Positions 32,510 to 42,349 are shown, counted from the stretch's first letter. The stretch: DNA of 64,000 nt from Fictibacillus enclensis (GCF_001457035.1 NZ_KQ758620.1:248001-312000), one strand, 5' to 3'. Program-made: numbers and translations. Notes: a model not told the origin generated them from the sequence alone.

Positions 32510-34039
32510 ATGAGCAACAGAGAAACTAACACAGACGTCATTTTAATTGGCGCCGGAATCATGAGTGCGACATTAGGAACTCTCTTGAAAGAATTAGTAC
32601 CGGAATGGAATATTAAAGTGTTTGAGAAGCTCGGAAAACCAGGCGAGGAAAGTTCCAATGAATGGAACAATGCGGGAACAGGACACGCGGCACTGTGCGA
32701 GCTTAACTATACGGTCGAAAAGCCCGATGGATCCATTGATATTAGCAAAGCAATAAACATAAATGAACAGTTTCAGGTATCCATGCAGTTCTGGTCTCAT
32801 CTGGTAAATCGCAAGCTCATCCAAAAACCTGAGGAATTTATCATGCCGCTTCCTCATATGAGTTTGGTGCAAGGTGAGAAAAATGTGGAGTTCCTGAAGA
32901 AGCGGTTTGAAGCGCTGTCAAAGAATCCATTGTTTCAAGGAATGGAATTTTCCGAAGATACGGAGAAATTGCTGGAATGGATTCCACTTATCCTTGAAGG
33001 CCGTAAAATGGACGAACCGATTGCGGCTACCAAAATTGACTCCGGAACGGACGTTAACTTTGGTGCGTTAACCCGTATCCTTTTTGATCATTTAAAAACA
33101 AAGAATGTTGATGTTCTCTATGGACATGGTGTTAATGATTTAAAGCGTACGAGTGACGGATCCTGGGAACTGAAAATTAAGAATTATGACAGCGGTACCT
33201 TGGAACGCCATAAAGCAAAATTCGTTTTTATCGGCGGTGGCGGCGGAAGCCTTCATCTCCTTCAGAAATCCGGTATTCCTGAAGGCAAGCATATTGGCGG
33301 ATTCCCGGTAAGCGGAATTTTCATGGTATGTAACAATCCGAAAGTCATTGAGCAGCACCACGCAAAAGTTTACGGAAAAGCCAAGGTGGGTGCTCCTCCG
33401 ATGTCCGTACCGCATCTGGATACACGATTTATCAATAACAAAAAGTCCCTGCTGTTCGGACCATTTGCCGGCTTCTCACCAAAGTTCTTAAAAACCGGCT
33501 CCATGTTCGATTTGATTACTTCTGTTAAACCCGATAATATCTTAACGATGCTGGCTGCAGGTGTAAAAGAAATGTCATTGACCAAATACCTGATCCAGCA
33601 AGTACTGCTATCCAAAGAACAGCGTATGGAAGAGCTTCGTGAATTCATCCCGAACGCGAAAATTGAAGATTGGGATTTAGTTGTGGCCGGCCAGCGTGTG
33701 CAGGTCATCAAAGATACAGAAGCTGGCGGCAAAGGAACCCTTCAGTTCGGTACAGAAGTGGTTACTGGTGCCAACGGAACCATCGCAGCATTACTGGGTG
33801 CTTCTCCGGGAGCTTCCACAGCGGTTCATGTTATGCTTGATATCATCAGCAAATGCTTCCCTGATCGCATGAAAGAGTGGGAGCCCAAAATCAAAGAAAT
33901 GATTCCGTCTTACGGTCTTTCCTTGATGGAAAATCCTGACCTGCTGAGAAAAATTCATCAGTCCACAGCCGAGTCGCTCGGTCTTAAAAAAAAAGAACCC
34001 GTCTTTAATGACGAAAAAACAACAGAAACAGTCTACTAA
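32510..34039 (+). CDS. mqo: Malate:quinone oxidoreductase
   Basis: A 509-residue FAD membrane-associated enzyme that oxidises malate and passes electrons to the quinone pool, bypassing NAD-malate dehydrogenase. The FAD motif [20 protein letters not shown] is at the N-terminus, with [19 protein letters not shown] near residue 50 and a second FAD region [20 protein letters not shown] near 420, all diagnostic for Mqo. ATG follows AAAAGGTTGG. Monocistronic, ended by a hairpin. Confidence 0.96.
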   Translation: MSNRETNTDVILIGAGIMSATLGTLLKELVPEWNIKVFEKLGKPGEESSNEWNNAGTGHAALCELNYTVEKPDGSIDISKAININEQFQVSMQFWSHLVNRKLIQKPEEFIMPLPHMSLVQGEKNVEFLKKRFEALSKNPLFQGMEFSEDTEKLLEWIPLILEGRKMDEPIAATKIDSGTDVNFGALTRILFDHLKTKNVDVLYGHGVNDLKRTSDGSWELKIKNYDSGTLERHKAKFVFIGGGGGSLHLLQKSGIPEGKHIGGFPVSGIFMVCNNPKVIEQHHAKVYGKAKVGAPPMSVPHLDTRFINNKKSLLFGPFAGFSPKFLKTGSMFDLITSVKPDNILTMLAAGVKEMSLTKYLIQQVLLSKEQRMEELREFIPNAKIEDWDLVVAGQRVQVIKDTEAGGKGTLQFGTEVVTGANGTIAALLGASPGASTAVHVMLDIISKCFPDRMKEWEPKIKEMIPSYGLSLMENPDLLRKIHQSTAESLGLKKKEPVFNDEKTTETVY

Positions 34040-34068
34040 GTGAAAACTTTTAATTGACAGCTCAATTG

Positions 34069-34101
34069 AACCTTCGATCCCTCTTGGGATTGGAGGTTTT
34101 T
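34069..34101 (+). terminator. Terminator of mqo
   Basis: AACCTTCGATCCC / GGGATTGGAGGTTTTT hairpin with T5. Confidence 0.75.
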
Positions 34102-34136
34102 ATATTGGCCTAAATAGATGGGCATGAAAAATAAGG

Positions 34137-34168
34137 AAGGCGCTGCACTTACAGACAGCGCCCTTTTC
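34137..34168 (-). terminator. Hairpin closing the fucose-type operon
   Basis: GGGCGCTG / CAGCGCC inverted repeat with T-rich flanks on both strands. It lies between mqo (plus) and fucU (minus). The 34170-34450 stretch shows only possible decayed coding fragments. Confidence 0.55.
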
Positions 34169-34452
34169 TCATTACTCTCCACTCGGATAAATCATAATCT
34201 TGAGTATATTCGTTTTATCATGAATGGTTTTTTCAAACGCTCAGCAGTCTCTTCCACCTTTTCGGACAGAAGCGATTGTTCCTTGCTGCCCGCCGTTTCA
34301 ATGCCAGGTCTACACCTCGACCGGCGGTAAATTCATTCAACTTCTGAGCCAAATCGTCTTCCCATCTCCTTTGCCGTTTTAAAGCGGCTTTGTTCCAGAT
34401 CAACCGAGGCTCATAAAAATACTGAACCTGTTTTTCATTTTAAGCGATTATT

Positions 34453-34884
34453 TTACTGATCCAAAACACCCTTTTTCAAAATAATGTTGGCATATGGAAC
34501 GTGTTCGCTAGTCGCCAAAACTGCATATGCTTCCTTGCTTCTTTCATAAAACTGATGGCGTTCAAGCTTTTCAAATGACACCTTGTCCCCGTTAGTGGCT
34601 TGAACGGCTCGTTCGAATTCCTTCCAGATCTGCGGATTCTTGTCGTCACCTTCCACCGGATCCATCAACAGAACCGGAGCGTCTACATAGGTATCAAGGG
34701 GGAATAAATCTAAAATAGCGCGCAAAAAGTCACAGACGCCATGGCCATAGCCGGGAACCAGCCGGCGGGCATGACTTGCCGCTGGAAAATTTCCATCGGC
34801 AATGACAATTTCATCACCGTGCCCCATTTCCATCAGTACCTTGAGCAGCTCAGGAGACAGAATTGAAGGTATGCCTTTAAGCAT
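34453..34884 (-). CDS. fucU: L-fucose mutarotase (RbsD/FucU family)
   Basis: About 143 residues. It interconverts sugar anomers, here probably L-fucose. The N-terminus MLKGIPSILSPELLKVLMEM followed by GHGDEIVIADGNFPA is the FucU signature, and the C-terminal FYERSKEAYAVLATSEHVPYANIILKKGV is also typical. The ATG at 34884 fits the family start, with GGGGTG 7 bases upstream. It is the last gene of the lactonase-SDR-mutarotase operon. Confidence 0.92.
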   Translation of the reverse strand: MLKGIPSILSPELLKVLMEMGHGDEIVIADGNFPAASHARRLVPGYGHGVCDFLRAILDLFPLDTYVDAPVLLMDPVEGDDKNPQIWKEFERAVQATNGDKVSFEKLERHQFYERSKEAYAVLATSEHVPYANIILKKGVLDQ

Positions 34885-34920
34885 GGCTCGCACCCCATTC
34901 GTTTCTCATAAAACTTCTCA

Positions 34921-35736
34921 TCAAAGGGTAACCTCCTGCTCATGATTCATATGATCTTCAGGCTGTGCCGCTTTAACTGTTAATCCCCCATCCACCATCA
35001 ATAAGTGCCCATTGATTTGCATGGCTTCATCTGATGCGAGGAAGACAACCGCATCCCCAATTTGCTTCTCTGTTCCCAACCGTTTCATTGGGTTGGCTTC
35101 AATCTCTTTTTCCAGAATTGCCGGGTCTGCCAGATATTCCTCGCACATCTGTGTGGCGGTTGTGCTTGGACCAACCGCATTAACGTTGATGTTGTATTTG
35201 CCCAGTTCAATCGCCAGGGCCTTGGTTAGATGGCTGGCCGCTGCTTTGGACGAGATATAGTGCGGCACCACCGGGCTGGTGACCATCACACTGGCTGTCG
35301 AAGCGATATTTACAATCTTTCCGTATTTTCTTCCGATCATCGATTTCGCCACTCGCTGCGATGTTAGGAAGATCGATTTCACATTCGTCTGGTACGTTCG
35401 GTCCCACGTTTCTTCCGAAAGACTTAAAAACGGTTCAAACGGGGCGATTCCGGCGTTGTTGACCAAGATATCCACTAGCCCCAATTCCTGTTCCACTTCA
35501 CTGATCATTTGATCAACATCCTGCTTGATGCCGACGTTCCCCTGAACTGTCAGTGCACGGACCCCAAATTGTTCTTCAACGTATTTCTTTAGTTCAACGG
35601 CTTTTTCAAGGTCACTTGAGGAAAAATAGTTGATCGCAACATTAGCTCCTTCTTCCGCCAATCGTTTCACAATAGCTGATCCAATTCCCTGGCTTCCCCC
35701 TGTTACAAGTGCGGTACGGTTTGTGAATTTACTCAT
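34921..35736 (-). CDS. SDR family dehydrogenase, probably sugar (L-fucose type) dehydrogenase
   Basis: A 271-residue short-chain dehydrogenase: TGGSQGIGSAIVKRLAEEGA, NNAGIAPFEP near residue 97, catalytic Ser near 151 and YISSKAAASHLTKALAIELG near 166, with NGHLLMVDGG at the end. It overlaps the lactonase gene upstream by 4 bases and precedes fucU. In the non-phosphorylating L-fucose route such an enzyme oxidises the sugar to its lactone. An unusual C-terminal tail EDHMNHEQEVTL extends past the usual end. Confidence 0.82.
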   Translation of the reverse strand: MSKFTNRTALVTGGSQGIGSAIVKRLAEEGANVAINYFSSSDLEKAVELKKYVEEQFGVRALTVQGNVGIKQDVDQMISEVEQELGLVDILVNNAGIAPFEPFLSLSEETWDRTYQTNVKSIFLTSQRVAKSMIGRKYGKIVNIASTASVMVTSPVVPHYISSKAAASHLTKALAIELGKYNINVNAVGPSTTATQMCEEYLADPAILEKEIEANPMKRLGTEKQIGDAVVFLASDEAMQINGHLLMVDGGLTVKAAQPEDHMNHEQEVTL

Positions 35737-36587
35737 CTTGTACTCTCCTTTGTCTTGGTATTTAAGCGGTAAAATTTCTTGGCATTCTCCGTGAAGATAT
35801 TTTCTCTCTCTTCTGATGTAAGTGAATCAGGAAGATTTTTATTAATAATGTCAATGGCATCCCCATAGGTTCCCGCCGATAAGCAGACAGGCCAGTCAGA
35901 GCCAAACAGCAGTCGTGACGGTCCAAATACGTTTGTGACATGCTGGATGTAAGGGTTAAAATCTTCTGTTTCCCACTCGTACGGAACCGCCTCTGTCATG
36001 AATCCAGAGACCTTGCACCATACATTCGGATACTCGGCGAGGGCTTTCATGTCTTCCTTCCAGCCAGACAGCTCTCCCTCTGCGATATTCGGCTTAGCCA
36101 TATGATCAATGATTGCTCTTAACCCAGGAAGCGCTTTCAATAACTCCAGTACAAAAGGGATATGTTTTTTGTTAATCAACAAATCAAGCGGCAGTTCTTT
36201 TTTATGAAGAAGCTTCACATTTTCAACAACCTGCTCCTGCAGAATCCAATCACTTTGCTCGATGTCCTGCAGCATCGGACGAAGACCAACCACACCCGGG
36301 TTCGTTAATAGTTCTTCTAATTGCTCCTGAAAAGAAGGTGAAGAAAGATCGAGCCAGCCGACCACCCCTTTGATCCAGTCATAACGTTCATATAGTGATA
36401 AGAGAAATAAGGTTTCTTCGTATGTAGGTGCGGCTTGGACCACGATTGTTCCGGAAATATTGAATTGCTGCAGCATTGGAACCAAATCTTCAGGCAGGTA
36501 ATCCTGATAGAGAACCTCCATGTCCTCGGTCAGCCATCCGTAATCGCCTCTCTCCAGCTTCCAAAAGTGCTGATGGCTATCAATCAT
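35733..36587 (-). CDS. Amidohydrolase family sugar lactonase (L-fuconolactonase-like)
   Basis: About 284 residues of the amidohydrolase-2 (TIM barrel) type. MIDSHQHFWKLERGDYGWL is the hallmark start of L-fuconolactone hydrolases, with HMAKP near residue 165 and LLFGSDWPVC near 230 carrying the remaining His/Asp ligands. The second of two close ATGs (36587) has AAGGGGGG at proper spacing. It opens lactones made by the SDR dehydrogenase. First gene after a perfect palindromic operator. Confidence 0.88.
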   Translation of the reverse strand: MIDSHQHFWKLERGDYGWLTEDMEVLYQDYLPEDLVPMLQQFNISGTIVVQAAPTYEETLFLLSLYERYDWIKGVVGWLDLSSPSFQEQLEELLTNPGVVGLRPMLQDIEQSDWILQEQVVENVKLLHKKELPLDLLINKKHIPFVLELLKALPGLRAIIDHMAKPNIAEGELSGWKEDMKALAEYPNVWCKVSGFMTEAVPYEWETEDFNPYIQHVTNVFGPSRLLFGSDWPVCLSAGTYGDAIDIINKNLPDSLTSEERENIFTENAKKFYRLNTKTKESTR

Positions 36588-36613
36588 GTGCATTCCCCCC
36601 TTGAGTGTTCATT

Positions 36614-36633
36614 TAATGTTACCGGTAACATTA
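36614..36633. promoter_or_regulatory. LacI-type operator of the lactonase operon
   Basis: TAATGTTACCGGTAACATTA is a perfect 20-base palindrome, 26 bases before the lactonase start, with the central CG typical of LacI/GalR operators. The LacI gene just upstream is the likely binder. Confidence 0.8.
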
Positions 36634-36682
36634 TAAATAACAAAAGTATTTAGAATTGTCAAACTATTTTTTTTAAAATGCA

Positions 36683-36717
36683 CAAAAAAAGAACCTCTAT
36701 TCTTTAATAGAAGTTCC
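36683..36717 (-). terminator. Terminator of the first LacI gene
   Basis: AGGAACTTCTATT / AATAGAGGTTCTTTTTTT on the minus strand, overlapping the last codons of the gene. Confidence 0.8.
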
Positions 36718-37716
36718 TGATGATTTTCTGATTACCAATTCCGGCTTTAAATTAATGGATCGGAAACCGGTCGGACTATTTCCTTCTACCCGTTCAATGA
36801 CCAGTTGCGTGCCCATGTAACCGAAGTCATAGGCGGGTTGCGAGGATACCGTTAAAAACGGATCCAGTTCGATAAACAGTTCAAGGTCATCAAAGCAGAC
36901 GACCGCCATATCCTCCGGCACCCGGAGGCCTCCCTGGCGGAGGTGTTTAATAAGCTTAATGGCAATAAAATTGTTAACGGCAAAGAATGCCGTTGGACGC
37001 TCGTCCTCCGGTAGTTCAAGCAGATGATTAATTCCGGCTAACTGATCCTCCTGTTTGTAATGGTCTTCAACCATAAAGGAAGGATTCACAGTTAGGTCAT
37101 TTAATTTTAACGTCTCCACATACGCCTGATATCGTTCCTTCGACGTCGAAATGGTCAACGGTCCATGGACCATCGCGATCCGTTGGTGACCATTGTTGAT
37201 GAGGTGTTGAAGCAGATACCGGGTTCCCTCGTAATTATCCCCAAGCACCATATCACATGGTACATTTTCAATTTTACGGTCGATTAACGTAAAAGGGATT
37301 CGGTTTCTCATTAGCTTTTTTAAATTTTTAAGCGAGGAATCTCCGGTTGGTGCGATAATAACCCCATCCACCCGCTTGGCAATCAGTGCATCAATATACT
37401 CGCTTTCCTTCTCGTAATCCTCATCGGTATTGCAAAGAATGAGCTGATATCCCATCTGGTTGGCTTTATCTGTAGCCCCTCTCGCCACTTTTGAAAAAAA
37501 CGGATTGGTAATGTCCGTAATAACGAGAGAAAGCAGCTTGGTTTTCTTCAAATTCAGGCTTTGTGCGGCCGAATTGGGTATATAGTTTAATTCCTTGATC
37601 GCGTCCTCTACCTTTTTCCTGGTCGCTTCACTGATGTTTCCTTTGTTGTTAATGACCCTGGAAACCGTCATGGAGGAAACGTTGGCTCGTTTGGCAATAT
37701 CATAAATTGTCGTCAC
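36697..37716 (-). CDS. LacI family transcriptional regulator
   Basis: A 339-residue repressor. The N-terminal helix-turn-helix TIYDIAKRANVSSMTVSRVI and hinge helix (NSAAQSLNLKKTK) precede a periplasmic-binding-protein-like sensor (VITDITNPFFSKVARGATDK). The start is GTG. It lies between the ribokinase/epimerase/fucP genes and the lactonase operon, all on the same strand, and probably controls the latter through the palindrome at 36614. Confidence 0.92.
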   Translation of the reverse strand: MTTIYDIAKRANVSSMTVSRVINNKGNISEATRKKVEDAIKELNYIPNSAAQSLNLKKTKLLSLVITDITNPFFSKVARGATDKANQMGYQLILCNTDEDYEKESEYIDALIAKRVDGVIIAPTGDSSLKNLKKLMRNRIPFTLIDRKIENVPCDMVLGDNYEGTRYLLQHLINNGHQRIAMVHGPLTISTSKERYQAYVETLKLNDLTVNPSFMVEDHYKQEDQLAGINHLLELPEDERPTAFFAVNNFIAIKLIKHLRQGGLRVPEDMAVVCFDDLELFIELDPFLTVSSQPAYDFGYMGTQLVIERVEGNSPTGFRSINLKPELVIRKSSGTSIKE

Positions 37717-37802
37717 ATTACTTACCTGCCTTCTTGATCTCCCGTTCTATCTATTATAGATAGTTTACCAAACTTTTATCAGGAAGAAGAGAGACGTGTA
37801 TA

Positions 37803-37840
37803 AAAACAAACACCAGCCTGTCCCATCAGGCTGGTGTTTC
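37803..37840 (-). terminator. Terminator of the ribokinase gene
   Basis: AAACACCAGCCTG / CAGGCTGGTGTTT followed by GTTTTTA on the minus strand. Confidence 0.85.
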
Positions 37841-37845
37841 ACTCA

Positions 37846-38766
37846 TCAAACTCTCTCTTTCAAAAACTCTTCCACTTCATCCAATTCCGGATACGAAGTC
37901 TGCGTCCCCCGCTTGGTCACACTGAGCGCAGCAAAGGCAGTGGCCTTTTTCATCGCCTCAAGTACATCTCCGGTTTTAACGTAGTAGTGGGAGAAGCAGC
38001 CGATGAAGGCGTCACCTGCACCTGTGGTATCAATCGCGTCCACTTTATGGGAGGATACGGTTTGGACATCATCCTTCGTTACCCACATCACACCGCGGCT
38101 GCCCATCGTTACGATGACGTTCTTTACACCACGCTCTACCAGCGTCATGGCCGCCAGGCGAACCTGTTTATCAGTTTCCACCGGCAGGTCCGTTAAAATT
38201 TCCAGCTCGCTTTCGTTCGGAACGAAAAAGTCGCTTTTGCACACATACTCGAAGTCCAGTTCCTTGGATGCTGGTGCCGGATTGAGGATGACTGGAATGC
38301 CATATTCATTTCCGAATTCAATCGCACGGTAAACGGTTGGCAGCGGCACCTCCAGCTGCAAAACGATCAGTGAGCATTGTTTCAGCTTTACTGCTGCACC
38401 GTCCACATCCTCCGGTGAAAGATGCTTATTCGCTCCTTTAATGATCAAGATACGGTTTTTGGAATCCGGATCCACAAAAATTGGCGCCACGCCGCTGGAC
38501 GTACCGGGCACTTTAACGGTATATTCCGTATCGATGCCATACTTCTCGAGGTTATTAATCGTGTTGTCGGCAAACAAATCATCCCCGACTTTTGTCACCA
38601 TCATGACGTCGGAACCGAGCTTGGCCGCGGCTACCGCCTGGTTGCACCCTTTTCCTCCGCAGCCGATTTCAAAGTCCGGCGCTTCCAGTGTTTCTCCTTC
38701 TTTTGGCATTTTATCAATATACGAAATCAAATCCACCATGTTGGATCCAATCACTGCAATATCCAT
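37846..38766 (-). CDS. rbsK: Ribokinase (PfkB family)
   Basis: A 306-residue PfkB-family sugar kinase. MDIAVIGSNMVDLISYIDKMPKEG and GGKGCNQAVAAAKLG near residue 34 are the ribokinase sugar-binding motif; DTTGAGDAFIGCFSHYY near 252 is the catalytic GAGD. It follows the epimerase by 12 bases and precedes a LacI gene. Ribose is the usual substrate, but no rbs transporter is present; next to fucP and fucU genes it may act on another aldose or ketose. Confidence 0.85.
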   Translation of the reverse strand: MDIAVIGSNMVDLISYIDKMPKEGETLEAPDFEIGCGGKGCNQAVAAAKLGSDVMMVTKVGDDLFADNTINNLEKYGIDTEYTVKVPGTSSGVAPIFVDPDSKNRILIIKGANKHLSPEDVDGAAVKLKQCSLIVLQLEVPLPTVYRAIEFGNEYGIPVILNPAPASKELDFEYVCKSDFFVPNESELEILTDLPVETDKQVRLAAMTLVERGVKNVIVTMGSRGVMWVTKDDVQTVSSHKVDAIDTTGAGDAFIGCFSHYYVKTGDVLEAMKKATAFAALSVTKRGTQTSYPELDEVEEFLKERV

Positions 38767-38778
38767 TGTTCTTCCTCC

Positions 38779-39792
38779 CTATTTCTTTCCGGTAACGACG
38801 GTAAAGGAACGTTCCTCTCCTGCACCAAGCTTGATCTGAGTTCCTGCCTTTTCTGCCGCTTTAAACCCTTCCGGCCGGCAGGTGGCTGGCAGCACGAAAG
38901 CTCCTACCTGCTGATCGCTGTTGTACAGAAGCCAGCGTGTGGCATAGTTAAGCTCGGCTGTTGAAAATCTCGTGAAAAAGGCCGTGCCGTCGGGGGATTG
39001 CATTTCAAATTCCACTTCTTCCCCGTATTGATCCAGTCGGTCAGCAAAAAAGACAATCTCCGGATCATACATGTCCGGCTTGTTCAGTGCATCGAGCGTT
39101 TCTTCCCCACTCAACAGCTTTTTGTTATATCCGAGCCATTGTTCCGTCGGCTTCACATGGGCTGGAATCGATTCCCGAAGCACGAATGCGTCATCTGGAA
39201 TGCTTTGCTTCATAACCCCATTTTCCACATATGCATAGTTGGTATGACACATGTACTGCAGGGGCATCTCGCCACCGGAGAGGTTTTTCACCGTCATTCC
39301 GATCTCGATGAATGATTCTCCTCTGCCCATTTTAACACTCGGTGATGCCAAATAGTGATGGCCGAATCCTTTTACATATTCGGTTTCGCCGCCAACCTTG
39401 ATTCCCTGGTGGCTGATTTCAAGCCAGGCACGGTCCAATTCGGCACATGCCATTTCCCCGTGCAGCTCGTGATCATCCTCCGGTCCCGGACACCCATTGG
39501 CAATCAACCCTGAATGGAACGAAAAGCATCCGTACGTATCCACGATCTCTCGCACGTTCTTTGGCTGCGAGAACATATTTTTCATCTTCAAATCGATGCC
39601 ATCAAACGCAAGGTCCCAGATGATCTGTCCCATATACGGCAACACGACCATTACACCGCGCGAGTTTGTCAGCTCGATGGCTTCCACTCCCGACGGATAG
39701 CGGAACAGGCTTACGGTAAACTCATCGTCACGATAGATCACTTTTTTGTTTTCCTTAAAAAATTCCCGCTGAAGTTCAATGATTCCACTCAT
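38779..39792 (-). CDS. DUF4432 family aldose 1-epimerase-like protein
   Basis: A 337-residue protein with the galactose mutarotase-like beta fold: NSRGVMVVLPYMGQIIWDLA near residue 43, FHSGLIANGCPGPEDDHELHGE near 92 and HTNYAYVENG near 182. The H...H...E pattern fits aldose epimerase chemistry, though DUF4432 members are poorly studied. AAAGGGATG precedes the ATG. It is sandwiched between fucP and rbsK, implying it prepares the imported sugar anomer. Confidence 0.85.
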   Translation of the reverse strand: MSGIIELQREFFKENKKVIYRDDEFTVSLFRYPSGVEAIELTNSRGVMVVLPYMGQIIWDLAFDGIDLKMKNMFSQPKNVREIVDTYGCFSFHSGLIANGCPGPEDDHELHGEMACAELDRAWLEISHQGIKVGGETEYVKGFGHHYLASPSVKMGRGESFIEIGMTVKNLSGGEMPLQYMCHTNYAYVENGVMKQSIPDDAFVLRESIPAHVKPTEQWLGYNKKLLSGEETLDALNKPDMYDPEIVFFADRLDQYGEEVEFEMQSPDGTAFFTRFSTAELNYATRWLLYNSDQQVGAFVLPATCRPEGFKAAEKAGTQIKLGAGEERSFTVVTGKK

Positions 39793-39827
39793 GTCTAAGC
39801 ATCCCTTTCCTGCTGATTAACCTCATC

Positions 39828-39852
39828 AAGGCAGCCAGGAAAAGGCTGCCTG
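39828..39852 (-). other. Intercistronic hairpin fucP-epimerase
   Basis: GGCAGCC / GGCTGCC stem without a T-run between fucP and the epimerase gene. It may protect the fucP transcript 3' end or partly attenuate downstream genes. Confidence 0.5.
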
Positions 39853-39867
39853 ACAAGGTTTAATGGT

Positions 39868-41208
39868 TTATTGTGCCAACTCGATCGTTTTGTCTGTTTT
39901 TCTCACTGCAGACTTTTTCATTTCGCCATAGAAGTAGATGCCGACATAGACGAAGCAAGCCATGGAAACCAGGAATGCTGTTTGCATGGAGCCGAACGCG
40001 TCCGACGCATAACCTTGCAGAGCCGGAATTACCGCACCGCCGACAATCGCCATAACAAGAATTGCACCAGCAGTTTCGGTGTACTTCTTATCGACCACTT
40101 CAAGCGTTTCTGCATAAATCGTTGGCCAGCAAGGACCAAACAGCATGCTTACCCCAATTGCTGCATAAACCGCCGTCATGTTCGGTACGAGCACGACATA
40201 CGCCAATAACGCGGATCCGATGATGGCATAGCTGAACAGAATCTTGGACGGAGAGAAGCGAGTCATCAGGAAGTTCGCAATGAATTTCCCAACGAAAAAG
40301 GCGATAAAGCTGAAGACCATAAAGTTGGACGCGGTTCGTTCGTTAAAGTTCGGGTTCAAATCAAGCGCAAGACGGATGGTGAACGACCAGACCGTAACCT
40401 GCATGCCCACATATAAAAACTGAGCTGCAATTCCTTTTTTGAATCGTTTGTTGCGCGCCAAATACTTGAGCGTCTGACCGATTCCCGGAGCTTTTTCTCC
40501 TCCTTTAGCACGGTTGGTCACCGGCTTACAAATCGGAAACTTCGTAATCGCAAACAGAATAAACATGGCGATCAGAACAAATATGATGTACTTATAAGGC
40601 TGAAGGGTATGCTGAAGCATTTTCAATCCAAACGCCTGAGCTTCTGCCGGTGACATTTTGGCCATTTGTGACTCCAGGCTTGCCCCCTCCTGGAACACAA
40701 GATATTTTCCTAGCAGGATACCCGCGATAGATCCCAGCGGATAAAACGTCTGGGAAATGTTCAAACGAAGAATGCCGTATTTTTTCGGTCCAATCATTGA
40801 GCTGTAGGTGTTGGCCGCTGTTTCGAGAAAGCTCAGGCCAATCGCAATAGCAAAAATCGCGAACAGGAACATCGTGTACGTCCCCATGTGTGACGCCGGG
40901 TAAAACAATGAGCAGCCCACGATATAAAACAGAAGGCCTGTCATGATCGCAAACTTGTAGCTCATTTTCTTAATGACCATCGAGGCCGGAATCGCAACCA
41001 CAAAATAACCACCGTAAAACGCACTTTGCACGAAAGCGCTCGCGAAATCGCTGAGTTCAAACACATGTTTAAATTGCGCAATCAGAATGTCGTTCAGACT
41101 CGCCGCCACAGCCCATAAAGGAAAAAGCAATGAGACCAGGATAAATTGAAAAATCGGTGTTTTGTTCAAATAGCCATCAGGCAGCTGAATCAGGTTGCTG
41201 TTCTTCAT
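39868..41208 (-). CDS. fucP: L-fucose:H+ symporter family permease
   Basis: About 446 residues, 12 helices, MFS. PIFQFILVSLLFPLWAVAAS, LNDILIAQFKHVFELSD and the repeat FVQSAFYGGYFVVAIPAS are hallmarks of the FucP/NGT family (QSAFYGGYF). The ATG at 41208 after GGGGATG is preferred; the longer frame upstream is Ser/Arg rich and non-membrane. It starts the fucP-epimerase-rbsK group and follows a LacI regulator. Confidence 0.93.
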   Translation of the reverse strand: MKNSNLIQLPDGYLNKTPIFQFILVSLLFPLWAVAASLNDILIAQFKHVFELSDFASAFVQSAFYGGYFVVAIPASMVIKKMSYKFAIMTGLLFYIVGCSLFYPASHMGTYTMFLFAIFAIAIGLSFLETAANTYSSMIGPKKYGILRLNISQTFYPLGSIAGILLGKYLVFQEGASLESQMAKMSPAEAQAFGLKMLQHTLQPYKYIIFVLIAMFILFAITKFPICKPVTNRAKGGEKAPGIGQTLKYLARNKRFKKGIAAQFLYVGMQVTVWSFTIRLALDLNPNFNERTASNFMVFSFIAFFVGKFIANFLMTRFSPSKILFSYAIIGSALLAYVVLVPNMTAVYAAIGVSMLFGPCWPTIYAETLEVVDKKYTETAGAILVMAIVGGAVIPALQGYASDAFGSMQTAFLVSMACFVYVGIYFYGEMKKSAVRKTDKTIELAQ

Positions 41209-41239
41209 GTGTACATCCCCTTTTTTTAAATAGATTAGT

Positions 41240-41255
41240 AGTAAAGCGCTTACAT
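41240..41255. promoter_or_regulatory. LacI/CcpA-type operator in front of fucP
   Basis: AGTAAAGCGCTTACAT has the palindromic TAAGCGCTTTA core of cre and LacI-family operators. It lies 32 bases upstream of the fucP start, so either CcpA or the adjacent LacI protein could bind. Confidence 0.6.
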
Positions 41256-41269
41256 ATCGCGTTCCAGAA

Positions 41270-41296
41270 GAGGTACAGAATGACCATTCTGTACCT
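41270..41296 (-). terminator. Hairpin after the second LacI gene
   Basis: AAGGTACAGAAT / ATTCTGTACCT perfect stem just past the stop codon, with a pyrimidine-rich tail. Confidence 0.6.
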
Positions 41297-41299
41297 TGT

Positions 41300-42349
41300 T
41301 TACTTTTTAAGAGATTGTCCGTCAGGTGAATTCTTCGGATAGCGCAGCCGGCATGATTCCCGGATGATGAGTTCCGGAGACAGCTTGTACTCGCGCTTCG
41401 GCACCGGATCTTTAAATTGGATCCGTTCATGCAGCAGCTGAAAGGCAAGCTCCCCTAACGCGTGCATGGGCCGCGAAACCACGCTGAGCTTTGGGTTCAA
41501 GAAGGTGGCAATGTCCACGTCATCAAACCCGAAAAACGAAATTTCCTCCCCGAGCTTCCAGTCCAGATCACCTACCGCCTTCACACACCCGATGGTCATC
41601 AAGTTGTTGGATGAAAAAATGGCCGTCGGACGGTCGTCCAGTGAATACAGCTGGTGTGCCCCCTGATACCCGCTGCGCTCACCAAAGTCTCCCTGAAAAA
41701 TGTAGCGCTCGTCCAGCTTCAGGTTGTAATCCTCGAGCGCTTTTTTGTAGCCGATAAAACGCTCACGACCCGGTGTGGTGTTCTGCGGACCGCAAATGAT
41801 CGCAATCTTCTCATGCCCCTGCAGAATCATGTGCTGAACGGCCTGGTAAGAGCCTTTTACGTTATCGACGAGCACCGTATCCACGTCATAGTACTGAATG
41901 CTCCGGTCGACCGCGACCATCGGAATGCCCTGCTCATGAACCTGCTTCAGGTGATCGCCATTTTCGTTGGCTGTCGTGATGATGACCCCGTCCACTCCCC
42001 GCTCGATGAAATTCTTCAGAATCTCCTGCTCGACCACCGGTGATTCGTTCGTGCTGCTCAGAATCGCGAAGTATCCTGTTTCCCGGGCCTTCTGTTCAAT
42101 TCCGGCCATTACGGATGGAAAAAACGGGTTGTTGATGTCTGGCACAATGACACCGATCGTCTTCGTATCCTTGCTTTTCATCGTACGTGCTGCGGCATTG
42201 CGAATATAGCCGAGCTCCTGAATGGCTTTCAGGATCCGCTCCTCCGTCTGCTTGCGCACGCCGCCCTGGTTATTGATGACCCGGGAGACTGTCGCAATCG
42301 ATACATTCGCCCGTTTAGCCACATCCTGAATGTTTGCTTTCCCTTCCAT
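41300..42349 (-). CDS. LacI family transcriptional regulator
   Basis: About 349 residues. HTH ANIQDVAKRANVSIATVSRV, hinge NAAARTMKSKDTK and sensor domain IGVIVPDINNPFFPSVMAGIE. ATG at 42349 has AGGAG 8 bases upstream. Upstream of fucP on the same strand, it probably controls the fucP-epimerase-rbsK genes and itself through duplicated operators at 42365 and 42438. Confidence 0.92.
   Translation of the reverse strand: MEGKANIQDVAKRANVSIATVSRVINNQGGVRKQTEERILKAIQELGYIRNAAARTMKSKDTKTIGVIVPDINNPFFPSVMAGIEQKARETGYFAILSSTNESPVVEQEILKNFIERGVDGVIITTANENGDHLKQVHEQGIPMVAVDRSIQYYDVDTVLVDNVKGSYQAVQHMILQGHEKIAIICGPQNTTPGRERFIGYKKALEDYNLKLDERYIFQGDFGERSGYQGAHQLYSLDDRPTAIFSSNNLMTIGCVKAVGDLDWKLGEEISFFGFDDVDIATFLNPKLSVVSRPMHALGELAFQLLHERIQFKDPVPKREYKLSPELIIRESCRLRYPKNSPDGQSLKK

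Noticed and set aside
41209-41448. Upstream extension of fucP by about 80 residues
   Set aside because: The extension is Ser/Arg/Cys rich and covers the operator and the hairpin; the ATG at 41208 has a ribosome site and family-typical start.
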